From assembly GCA_015067125.1 (NCBI GenBank), contig SVNB01000032.1, forward strand, positions 1 to 10,098: a DNA stretch of 10,098 nt, written 5' to 3'. The notes below the pieces were generated by a model. The model was not told the DNA's origin and ran no database searches. It worked only from the letters and a program-made list of their open reading frames with translations. This stretch comes from Oscillospiraceae bacterium (lineage in GTDB: Bacteria > Bacillota > Clostridia > Oscillospirales > Ruminococcaceae). Position numbers and translations under genes: made by a program. Below, one piece after another: positions 1-5,780 of the stretch (its first letter is position 1; the number at the start of each line of letters is the position of its first letter).

Positions 1-1
1 T

Positions 2-601
2 TTTTACGAAATGCAGTATATCAGCAAAAACAGCCTTGACCTTATGTCCGCAAACCTTATTCTTGACGATATGGGTTTTTACGGCCGCGATAAAGAAGGC
101 TTTAGAACCAACAAACGCGGAAAACGCATTTCTTTAAAGCTTATAGTCTGCAACGAAAGCACCGTTAAGGTAAACCTTGCAAACGCCGTGGCAGAAATGC
201 TTTTGGAAGCCGGAATAGAAGTTAACGTTTCCGCCCTTTCTTACGGTTCTTTTATGACCGCTTTGGAAAACGGAAACTATGACCTTTATATTGCGGAAAT
301 GCGCCTTGGCGCGGATATGGATTTAAGCCCCATTCTTACCCCTTACGAATATCAGTGGGAAGATTTTGACTACATCAACTACGGCGTTCCAAACAGCGAA
401 AAGCTTTATTTAAACTGGCTTGGCTTTATGAACGGCACCGTTACCCCTTCGGAATTTGCCGCTTATTTTGAAGAAGTTACGCCTTTTGCTCCCCTTTGCT
501 ATACAAAAGGGTGCGCTGTTTTTAACCGTGACCTGCCTTTTACCCTTTTTGGAACGGATTTTGATATGTTTTATAACATTGCGGAATGGAAAATCGAATA
601 A
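2..601 (+). CDS. ABC transporter solute-binding protein, family 5 (oligopeptide/nickel type), C-terminal fragment
   Basis: The reading frame is open from the left edge and continues upstream of the visible ATG at 11, so only the last 199 residues or so of a larger protein are present. The text fits the C-terminal lobe of the SBP_bac_5 (DppA/OppA) family. There is a beta-alpha unit with hydrophobic strand LKLIVCNES, a helix containing ANAVAEMLLEAGIEV, and a segment GSFMTALENGNYDLYIAEM, which is the family's typical 'Y(D)..l....yDl' arrangement. It ends with AEWKIE, a common type of C-terminus for this family. Such proteins are usually extracytoplasmic lipoproteins that deliver peptides or other solutes to an ABC permease; the signal peptide would lie outside the window. 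The ligand cannot be inferred. No convincing terminator follows the stop; the next structure is the stem-loop at 674-699. The family call is an inference from pattern recognition. Confidence 0.75.
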   Translation, partial: FYEMQYISKNSLDLMSANLILDDMGFYGRDKEGFRTNKRGKRISLKLIVCNESTVKVNLANAVAEMLLEAGIEVNVSALSYGSFMTALENGNYDLYIAEMRLGADMDLSPILTPYEYQWEDFDYINYGVPNSEKLYLNWLGFMNGTVTPSEFAAYFEEVTPFAPLCYTKGCAVFNRDLPFTLFGTDFDMFYNIAEWKIE

Positions 602-637
602 TTTTTTGATATTTTCTGATTTTTTACAAAATTTTCT

Positions 638-666
638 TTTACTTATAAGGAATTTTGTGCTATAAT
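638..666 (+). promoter_or_regulatory. Predicted sigma-A promoter of fakA
   Basis: A TTTACT -35 box (638-643), a 17-base spacer and a perfect TATAAT -10 box (661-666) preceded by TGC (658-660), i.e. an extended -10. The predicted transcription start is near 673. This leaves a leader of about 110 bases before the fakA start codon, longer than the leaders of other genes here except the lipoprotein. Confidence 0.6.
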
Positions 667-673
667 ATATTTT

Positions 674-699
674 GGTATAGGCTGTAAACAGCTTATGCC
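674..699 (+). promoter_or_regulatory. Stem-loop at the predicted 5' end of the fakA mRNA
   Basis: Bases 674-684 pair with 689-699 in an 11-bp stem (two G-T pairs) around the loop TAAA. It begins within a base or two of the transcription start predicted from the -10 box at 661-666. A 5'-terminal stem-loop is known to protect mRNAs from 5'-dependent decay, and that is my preferred reading. It could also end transcription from the upstream solute-binding gene, but only three T's follow the stem, which is weak for an intrinsic terminator. Confidence 0.45.
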
Positions 700-784
700 T
701 TTAACTATGTGAATTATTTTGTGGTAAAAATAAATCAATCGTAAACATAAACAAACCAGGAAAATTTAAGAGGAGTTGAGACTT

Positions 785-2407
785 TTGATAAACGGAAAGC
801 AGCTTCGCGATGCTTTTATTTCCGGAGCAAACAACCTTTGCAACAGAAAAGCAGAGGTCGATGCACTTAACGTATTCCCTGTTCCCGATGGCGATACCGG
901 CACAAATATGTCCATGACCATCGGCAACGGAGCAAAAGAACTTGAAAAACTTGGCGATGAAGCCACCGTTGAAGAAGTTGCAAAAGCAGCGGCTTCCGGT
1001 TTTCTTCGCGGCGCAAGAGGTAACTCCGGCGTAATCCTTTCCCTGCTTTTCCGCGGATTTTCCAAAGGAATGAAGGGCAAAGAAACCGCTTCCGGCGCAG
1101 ATATCGCCGCCGCGTTTACCCTTGGCGTAGAGGCCGCTTATAAAGCAGTTATGAAGCCTACCGAAGGCACCATCCTTACCGTTGCACGCTGCGCGGCAGA
1201 AAAAGCTTCCCAGATCGTAAAATATGATGATTCCACCGTTGCGGTTCTTTACGGAATGTATCTGCAAAGCCGCAGAACCCTTGCCCAGACCCCGGAAATG
1301 CTTCCGATTCTTAAAAAGAGCGGCGTTGTTGATGCCGGCGGCCAGGGACTTGTTTATATCTTCGAGGGTATGTGGAGCGTTATTTCCGAAGGAAAAATGA
1401 TTCAGCCCAAAGGCGCGGAAGAAACCGCCGCAGAAGAAAAAGCAAACTATTCCTATTGCGTAGAAGCCGTTGCAAAACGCGCAGAAAACGCAAAAGAAGG
1501 CCTTGAAAAAGCACTTGCCGCATTTGGCGAGGTTGTGGAATATACCGAAGGCACCGTTGGCGCAAAATTCCATATTCATACCAACGAACCCGGCAAGGTT
1601 ATTACCGAAGCACTTTCCTACGGCGTTCTTACCGCAGTAAAAGTAGAAAACCTTTCTGTTGCGCATACCGAACTTAAGGCGGATTTCAACACAAAAGCAG
1701 AAGAACCCAAAGAAGAAAAATTTGTTTACGCACCGGTGGATCCTTCCGTTGAATATGGTTTTGTTTCCGTCTGCGCAGGCAAAGGCCTTACCGACGTTTT
1801 TGCCGACCTTGGCTGCGATAACATTGTTTCCGGCGGACAGACCATGAACCCTTCCACCGAAGATATTCTTGCGGCGGTACAGGCTACTCCCGCAAAAACT
1901 GTTTTTGTTCTTCCCAATAACAAAAACATCATTATGGCCGCTGCCCAGGCAGCAGAAATTGCCGACAGAAAAGTGGTTGTTATCCCCAGCAGAACCGTTC
2001 CGCAGGGAATTTCCGCAATGCTTGCTTATGACAGCGAAGCTTCTGTTGAAGATAACACCGATGCCATGAACGAAGCTCTTTCTTCCGTCTGCACCGGCCA
2101 GGTAACTTTTGCCGCAAGAGATTCCGACTTCGACGGTCACAAAATCAAAGAAGGTGAACTTCTTGCGATGAAAGAGGGCAAAATGGTTTATACCGGCAAG
2201 GATATGGAACTTATCTGTTCCCGTCTTGCAAAAGCTCTTATCAGCAAGGATACTTCCATGGTAACCATTTATTACGGCGAAGATATTTCTGAAGAACAGG
2301 CAGAAAACATTCGTGCCGTTATCGAAGGCAAACTTCCCTCCTCCATCGAGGTAAACGTAATCTATGGCGGCCAGCCTGTTTATTATTACATCATCAGCGC
2401 GGAATAA
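785..2407 (+). CDS. fakA: Fatty acid kinase catalytic subunit FakA (DAK2/YloV family)
   Basis: FakA phosphorylates fatty acids bound to a DegV-type partner (FakB), giving acyl-phosphate for phospholipid synthesis from exogenous fatty acids. The N-terminal DhaL-like kinase domain (about 1-200) carries VFPVPDGDTGTNM near residues 30-42, whose Asp residues bind Mg-nucleotide, then GARGNSG near 76-82 and VDAGGQGL. The middle domain has Cys225 and the HIHTNEPG motif (His263, His265), matching the zinc ligands known in this family. The C-terminal part (about 310-540) contains VSVCAGKGL, GGQTMNPST and VLPNNKN, as in full-length FakA. I start at TTG 785 rather than TTG 776: AGGAG at 771-775 sits nine bases before 785 but directly abuts 776, and MINGKQL aligns better with family N-termini. 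Length 540 aa is normal. No fakB or Asp23-like (yloU) neighbour lies in the window. FakA identity is confident; the start moderately so. Confidence 0.93.
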   Translation: MINGKQLRDAFISGANNLCNRKAEVDALNVFPVPDGDTGTNMSMTIGNGAKELEKLGDEATVEEVAKAAASGFLRGARGNSGVILSLLFRGFSKGMKGKETASGADIAAAFTLGVEAAYKAVMKPTEGTILTVARCAAEKASQIVKYDDSTVAVLYGMYLQSRRTLAQTPEMLPILKKSGVVDAGGQGLVYIFEGMWSVISEGKMIQPKGAEETAAEEKANYSYCVEAVAKRAENAKEGLEKALAAFGEVVEYTEGTVGAKFHIHTNEPGKVITEALSYGVLTAVKVENLSVAHTELKADFNTKAEEPKEEKFVYAPVDPSVEYGFVSVCAGKGLTDVFADLGCDNIVSGGQTMNPSTEDILAAVQATPAKTVFVLPNNKNIIMAAAQAAEIADRKVVVIPSRTVPQGISAMLAYDSEASVEDNTDAMNEALSSVCTGQVTFAARDSDFDGHKIKEGELLAMKEGKMVYTGKDMELICSRLAKALISKDTSMVTIYYGEDISEEQAENIRAVIEGKLPSSIEVNVIYGGQPVYYYIISAE

Positions 2408-2421
2408 TTTTTCCGTAAAAC

Positions 2422-2449
2422 AAAAGCCGTTCCGGAAGGAACGGCTTTT
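2422..2449. terminator. Bidirectional intrinsic terminator between fakA and the ribokinase gene
   Basis: A perfect 12-bp stem (2422-2433 with 2438-2449) closes the loop GGAA. T-runs follow on both strands: TTTTTTG... on plus and TTTTGTTTT on minus. It sits 14 bases after the fakA stop and just beyond the stop of the convergent ribokinase-family gene, so it serves both. Confidence 0.9.
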
Positions 2450-2461
2450 TTGTTTGTTTTT

Positions 2462-3355
2462 TTAGTTTCCGAACTGATAACATTCTTCCACCATCGGAAT
2501 GGAACTTGCGGCGCCCGCGCGGGAAACTGTTATGGAAGCAGCTTTTACCGCCATCATAAGGGCATCCTTTGGTTTTGCGCCGCGCAGAACGGTGGCAAGA
2601 TAAAAACCAATAAGCGCATCGCCGGCGGCAGTTTTATCTTTTACCGGCGCATCAAATATCTTTTGATAATAGGTATCTTCTTTTGTAATAAGCATTGAAC
2701 CTTTTACCCCAAGGGTAAGTACCGTTTCCGCATTTGGAAAAGTGCGTTTTATCGCAGGAATAAGGGCTTCCAGATCCATTGGGCTTGCCCCGGTAAATTC
2801 AGAAGCCTCGAAACGGTTTACAAAAACGTACGAAAGTTTTTCCACCGGAAGATTCCGCAGATTTTTGGTAAAGGGAGCGGGGTTTAAGGCCACCCTTGCA
2901 CCCGCCGCAAGAGCTTTTTCCACAATGGTTTCTATTCCGTTTATCTCGTTCTGCAAAAGAAGAATATCGCCTTTTCTGATCTGTGCTATGGTATAGTCGA
3001 TCTGATCATCGGTTATGGAAAGGTTTGCTCCGCCGCAAACAATTATGCTTTTGTTGCCTTCCGGCGTAACCTGAATAAAAGCGTTGCCGGTGGGCATTTC
3101 TTTTTTGCGTATAAGCGAAGTGTTAACTCCGTTTTTTTCAAGAATATTCAAAAGATAGCCGCCGTCACCCATACCAACGCACCCTGCGTGAAAAACGTCC
3201 GCACCGGCCCTTGCAATGGCAATGGACTGGTTAAGGCCTTTTCCGCCCGGAAAATAATTTGCTTTTTTTGCGCGAAGAGTTTCTTCCGGTCGAACAATAT
3301 GATCCACCGGGTAAACGTGATCTATATTCAAAGAGCCAAAATTGATGATTTTCAT
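2462..3355 (-). CDS. rbsK: Ribokinase-like PfkB-family carbohydrate kinase
   Basis: A cytosolic sugar kinase that transfers phosphate from ATP to a hydroxymethyl group of a sugar, most likely ribose to ribose 5-phosphate. The sequence shows FGSLNIDHV at the N-terminus, PGGKGLNQ at 36-43 (first PfkB signature, substrate binding), GNAFIQVTPEGNKSI, VNRFEASEFTG and the second signature DKTAAGDALIG with the expected catalytic Asp at residue 246. The PGGKG.NQ and TAAGD forms are those of ribokinases rather than fructokinases or adenosine kinases, but substrate is inferred. The start is set at 3355: GGAAGGGTGG precedes it, while an upstream in-frame ATG at 3376 lies before the predicted transcription start (about 3372). 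This gives 297 aa, close to the family norm. It is monocistronic, with no ribose transporter or RbsD nearby, which suggests a nucleoside-salvage or general role. Confidence 0.85.
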   Translation of the reverse strand: MKIINFGSLNIDHVYPVDHIVRPEETLRAKKANYFPGGKGLNQSIAIARAGADVFHAGCVGMGDGGYLLNILEKNGVNTSLIRKKEMPTGNAFIQVTPEGNKSIIVCGGANLSITDDQIDYTIAQIRKGDILLLQNEINGIETIVEKALAAGARVALNPAPFTKNLRNLPVEKLSYVFVNRFEASEFTGASPMDLEALIPAIKRTFPNAETVLTLGVKGSMLITKEDTYYQKIFDAPVKDKTAAGDALIGFYLATVLRGAKPKDALMMAVKAASITVSRAGAASSIPMVEECYQFGN

Positions 3356-3378
3356 ACGAACGCCACCCTTCCGCATAC

Positions 3379-3407
3379 ATTATACCAAAACTTTTCACTT
3401 TTGTAAG
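3379..3407 (-). promoter_or_regulatory. Predicted promoter of the ribokinase gene
   Basis: On the minus strand, CTTACA (3407-3402), a 17-base spacer and a perfect TATAAT (3384-3379). The predicted start near 3372 gives a leader of about 17 bases before ATG 3355, enough for the ribosome binding site but excluding ATG 3376 as the start. Confidence 0.65.
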
Positions 3408-3410
3408 TGA
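3395..3410. promoter_or_regulatory. Palindrome overlapping the ribokinase -35 box, possible operator
   Basis: TCACTT and AAGTGA half-sites separated by TTGT form a perfect 6+4+6 inverted repeat. It covers the whole -35 box (3402-3407) and part of the spacer, a position where a bound repressor would block RNA polymerase. No regulator gene is nearby, so the factor is unknown; the operator role is an inference from position and symmetry. Confidence 0.35.
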
Positions 3411-3577
3411 TTTTTGTAAAATATTTTAAAAAATTATAAAATAAAACAGAAAATTTCTTTTTTACAAATTCAGATTCGCTTTGCGGAAAGGTTGCAGATG
3501 CGGCTCTGCGTGGCCGCCCGGAAAATGAAAAAATATTTTACAAATTACCGGCCGGATTTAATGGGATAGAATTTTCT
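3411..3577. other. Gene-free AT-rich spacer
   Basis: No coding frame, RNA gene or clear terminator was found here. It holds a short direct repeat (TTTTACAAATT near 3462 and near 3537) around a GC-richer stretch of about 70 bases, which may be the remnant of an inserted repeat unit. Together with the repeat block at 3578-3700 it fills the gap between the ribokinase promoter and the tRNA terminator. Confidence 0.4.
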
Positions 3578-3700
3578 CTCCCTCAGTCACGCCTGCGGCG
3601 TGCCAGCTCTCTCGTCAGAGGGAGCTGATTCGGAACTGTCAAGACCGTTTCCTGCGGTTAGCGTAATGAAACGGGCGGATAATATCCGCCCCTGCATTTT
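3578..3700. repeat. Palindromic intergenic repeat block (copy A)
   Basis: Four inverted repeats in a row. CACGCC-TGC-GGCGTG occupies 3588-3602; AGCTCTCTC-GTCA-GAGGGAGCT 3605-3626; AACTGTC-AA-GACCGTT 3634-3649 (one mismatch); and GGGCGGAT-AAT-ATCCGCCC 3673-3691 (perfect). CTCCCTC at 3578-3584 could also pair with GAGGGAG at 3618-3624. The last two palindromes recur in the same order and orientation at 9945-9993, so this is a dispersed element. Units like these are, from general knowledge, frequent between genes in gut clostridia; function is unknown. No frame in it looks coding. Confidence 0.75.
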
Positions 3701-3705
3701 TGCAT

Positions 3706-3737
3706 AAAAAAACAGCACCGGCAAAGCCGATGCTGTT
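3706..3737 (-). terminator. Intrinsic terminator of tRNA-Gln
   Basis: On the minus strand a 12-bp stem (3737-3726 with 3722-3711, one T-G pair) closes a TTT loop and runs into seven T's. It starts seven bases after the tRNA CCA end, so the tRNA is transcribed alone. Confidence 0.85.
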
Positions 3738-3743
3738 ACGTTA

Positions 3744-3817
3744 TGGTTGCCCCACGAGGATTCGAACCCCGACAAACAGAGTCAGAGTCTGCCGTGCTAC
3801 CGTTACACAATAGGGCA
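3744..3817 (-). tRNA. tRNA-Gln (anticodon CUG)
   Basis: A complete cloverleaf folds by hand on the minus strand. The acceptor stem is TGCCCTA with TGGGGCA. The D-stem is GTGT/GCAC, and the anticodon stem GCAGA/TCTGT carries loop CTCTGAC. A four-base variable loop follows, then T-stem CGGGG/CCTCG with loop TTCGAAT, discriminator A and an encoded CCA. Loop positions 34-36 read CTG, so it decodes CAG glutamine codons. The U1-A72 first pair is also typical of tRNA-Gln. It is a single-gene unit with its own promoter and terminator. Confidence 0.93.
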
Positions 3818-3836
3818 ATATCTAACGTGCTTTACT

Positions 3837-3865
3837 ATTATAGTAATATTCTGCCTGTTTGTCAA
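3837..3865 (-). promoter_or_regulatory. Consensus sigma-A promoter of tRNA-Gln
   Basis: On the minus strand, TTGACA (3865-3860), exactly 17 bases, then TATAAT (3842-3837): both boxes perfect. The -10 box lies 19 bases upstream of the mature tRNA 5' end, leaving a short 5' trailer for RNase P. It is divergent from the trxA promoter. Confidence 0.9.
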
Positions 3866-3903
3866 TAGAATTTTTAAATTTTTTCAAAAAAATTATTTTT
3901 CTC

Positions 3904-3932
3904 TCGACAAATTATGCAATACGCATTATAAT
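3904..3932 (+). promoter_or_regulatory. Predicted sigma-A promoter of trxA
   Basis: TCGACA (3904-3909), a 17-base spacer and perfect TATAAT (3927-3932). The predicted start is near 3939, giving a leader of about 36 bases before trxA. Confidence 0.75.
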
Positions 3933-3974
3933 CCAATATATAGGCACAATATCTATAAAAACGGAGGTAAAAAT

Positions 3975-4289
3975 ATGTCCGCAGTTCATTTTTCCACAGA
4001 AGAATTCAATACCGCCATCGCAAACGGCCCCGCCATTGTTGATTTTTGGGCAACCTGGTGCGGCCCCTGCAAAATGCTTGGCCCGGTTATAGACCAGATT
4101 GCAGAAGAGCTTGAAGGCAAAATCACTGTTGGCAAGCTTGACGTTGACCAAAGCCGCGAAACCGCCATGGAATACGGCGTTATGTCCATTCCCACCGTTA
4201 TTTATTTTAAAAACGGGGTTGAAGTAAAGCGCTTTGTGGGCGTTCAGACCAGGGACAAACTTCTTGAAGCAGCCAAAGAACTTGAATAA
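3975..4289 (+). CDS. trxA: Thioredoxin
   Basis: A 104-residue cytosolic dithiol reductant that reduces disulfides in ribonucleotide reductase and other partners and is recycled by thioredoxin reductase (not in the window). The canonical active site WCGPC is at 28-32, preceded by the strand IVDFWAT with the conserved buried Asp23. The conserved cis-proline is Pro73 in MSIPTV, and the C-terminal strand and helix are intact. Length is standard. ATG 3975 is chosen because GGAGGT (3963-3968) stands six bases before it; the open frame extends further upstream, but only through the promoter and the tRNA gene on the other strand. It is monocistronic, between its own promoter and a terminator, and convergent with the glyA operon. 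Confidence 0.96.
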   Translation: MSAVHFSTEEFNTAIANGPAIVDFWATWCGPCKMLGPVIDQIAEELEGKITVGKLDVDQSRETAMEYGVMSIPTVIYFKNGVEVKRFVGVQTRDKLLEAAKELE

Positions 4290-4292
4290 AAC

Positions 4293-4318
4293 AAAAGCTC
4301 CCCGCCGGGAGCTTTTTT
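4293..4318. terminator. Bidirectional terminator between trxA and the glyA-rarA operon
   Basis: A 10-bp stem (4293-4302 with 4307-4316) and four-base loop, with six T's on the plus strand and TTTTGTTTT on the minus strand. It lies three bases after the trxA stop and 15 bases beyond the stop of the small minus-strand gene. Confidence 0.88.
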
Positions 4319-4333
4319 ATTTTGCGTTTATGT

Positions 4334-4477
4334 TTATACGCCGATATTTGCAATCAGAGTTCCCACTGCATAGCCAAGGCCGTATGCCGCAAGCAAAAAC
4401 ATAAGTATTACAAAAGCTTTTTTAATTATAACCGCGCTTTTGCTTCCTTTATTAAGAAATGCCTTCCATTTTTCCAC
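4334..4477 (-). CDS. Small single-pass membrane protein, 47 aa, unknown function
   Basis: A GTG-started frame of 47 codons, too short for most ORF cut-offs. AGGA (4490-4487) lies nine bases before the start and there is a gap of only 15 bases after the rarA stop, so it reads as the third gene of a glyA-rarA operon ending at the shared terminator. The first 20 residues are basic (six Lys, plus Trp4). Residues about 16-43 form one hydrophobic stretch (AVIIKK then AFVILMFLLAAYGLGYAVG), with a GxxxG pattern at 35-39 that could support helix pairing. The basic N-terminus predicts cytoplasmic N, outside C. There is no lipobox or cleavage motif. I do not recognise a family. Ribosome binding site, operon position and amphiphilic design argue for a real gene, though without homologues it could be chance. 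Confidence 0.6.
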   Translation of the reverse strand: MEKWKAFLNKGSKSAVIIKKAFVILMFLLAAYGLGYAVGTLIANIGV

Positions 4478-4492
4478 AAAATCGCTTCCTTT

Positions 4493-5761
4493 CTATTCTT
4501 CCGCTTCCGCAATAAGCTTATCGCGGTATGCTTTTGCGGCCTGTTCGGTTTTGTTATCGCCAAAGTGATAATAAACCCGGCCTTTAAGAGTATCCGGAAG
4601 ATACTGCTGTTTTACATAGTGATTTTTATAATTGTGTGCGTATTTATATTTAGGCGGCTTGTGCCCGCCTGCAGATTTTGGATGTACGTTTACAAGATAT
4701 TCCGGAACTTCGCCGGAAAGTCCGTTGCGCACGTCTTCAAGAGCTTCTCCGATGGCCATAACTCCGCTGTTGGATTTTGGCGCTGTGCAAAGCAGAATAA
4801 CCGCGTCCGCCAGCGGAAGCTGAGCTTCCGGAAGACCAAGCTGCAATGCCGTATCCACACAGGCTTTTACTATCGGAATAGCCATCGGGTACGCAAGGCC
4901 CACGTCCTCGCAGGCTATAGCAAGAAGTCTGCGGCAGGGAGAAATAATATCTCCGGCATCAATAAACCTTGCAAGATAGTGCAGCGCCGCGTTTTCATCC
5001 GAACCGCGAACAGATTTATGAAATGCGGAAAGTATTTCGAAGTGGTCGTCCCCTTCTTTATCATAGCGGTTGGAACTGCGCTGTGCGGCGGAATGAGCAT
5101 CTTCGAGCATAAGCACTCTTTCGCCGTGCTCATTCAGCTTTGAACCCAGCCAGCAGGCTTCCAGCGCGTTAAGCGCCTTGCGGGCATCGCCGGAACAGTT
5201 GCAGGCAATGTGGCGCAGAACGCCTTCTTCCACCAGTATTTTTGTTCCGTCTTCCTGCTCAAGTTTTTCCACCGCCCGTTCAAGAGCACGTTCTATCTCC
5301 GCCGGTTCTATGGGTTTAAACTCAAACACCGTACTGCGGCTTAAAATCGCGTTATAAACGTAAAAATAAGGGTTTTCCGTGGTGGAGGCAATAAGCGTTA
5401 CTCTGCCGTCCTCGATAAATTCCAGAAGGGTCTGCTGCTGTTTTTTATTAAGGTACTGTATCTCATCAAGATAGAGCAGAACACCCTGAGCACCGTCTAT
5501 ACCCGCGGTTTCCGCGAACACTTCTTTTATATCCGCGGTTGAGCACGAGGTACCGTTTAAGTGGCAGAGTTTTTTGTTCGCAATTTTTGCGATTATTCTT
5601 GCAACGGTGGTTTTGCCCGTGCCGGAAGGTCCAAAGAATATAAGATTGGGAATAACCCCGGAATCCGCTATTTTTCTAAGCAGTCTGCCTTCTCCAAGAA
5701 TATGCTGCTGGCCGCAGACTTCGGATAATTCTGTTGGTCTTAATCTGTCCGCAAGCGGCAC
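4493..5761 (-). CDS. rarA: Replication-associated recombination protein A (RarA/MgsA AAA+ ATPase)
   Basis: A clamp-loader-like AAA+ ATPase that acts at stalled replication forks, working with SSB and the recombination machinery. The N-terminus has PLADRLRPTEL and GQQHILG, typical of RarA. Walker A GPSGTGKTT is at 44-52 and Walker B LLYLDEIQ has the DE pair at 99-100. Sensor 1 is STTENP (126-131), followed by LSRS, and sensor 2 is SGDARKALN with Arg194. The C-terminal half holds the tetramerisation domain with SVRGSDENAALHYLARF and the end motifs GGHKPPKYKYAHNY and YLPD. The Walker B tail reads DEIQYLNKKQQ where many homologues have DEIHRFNKAQQ. I prefer GTG 5761 over GTG 5770: GAGGTGA lies five bases before 5761, while 5770 lies inside that site. 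This gives 422 aa, a usual length. It follows glyA by 19 bases, so is probably co-transcribed. Confidence 0.95.
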   Translation of the reverse strand: MPLADRLRPTELSEVCGQQHILGEGRLLRKIADSGVIPNLIFFGPSGTGKTTVARIIAKIANKKLCHLNGTSCSTADIKEVFAETAGIDGAQGVLLYLDEIQYLNKKQQQTLLEFIEDGRVTLIASTTENPYFYVYNAILSRSTVFEFKPIEPAEIERALERAVEKLEQEDGTKILVEEGVLRHIACNCSGDARKALNALEACWLGSKLNEHGERVLMLEDAHSAAQRSSNRYDKEGDDHFEILSAFHKSVRGSDENAALHYLARFIDAGDIISPCRRLLAIACEDVGLAYPMAIPIVKACVDTALQLGLPEAQLPLADAVILLCTAPKSNSGVMAIGEALEDVRNGLSGEVPEYLVNVHPKSAGGHKPPKYKYAHNYKNHYVKQQYLPDTLKGRVYYHFGDNKTEQAAKAYRDKLIAEAEE

Positions 5762-5780
5762 GGTTTTCACCTCTTTTTAA

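Noticed and set aside
701..2140. 479-codon open frame on the minus strand opposite fakA
   Set aside because: Its translation is low-complexity, rich in Gly, Phe, Cys and Asn, with no motif, and it runs into the fakA promoter. It is a shadow of fakA codon use.
3578..3700. CRISPR array
   Set aside because: The repeats are different palindromes without regular spacing or repeated identical units.
3408..3743. A small gene in the gap between the ribokinase gene and the tRNA
   Set aside because: The 62-codon minus frame (3587-3775) crosses the repeats and the tRNA and has no ribosome binding site. The region is explained by repeats and the tRNA terminator.
3747..3974. Upstream extension of the thioredoxin frame
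   Set aside because: It would run through the tRNA-Gln gene and the trxA promoter. GGAGGT and family length fix the start at 3975.
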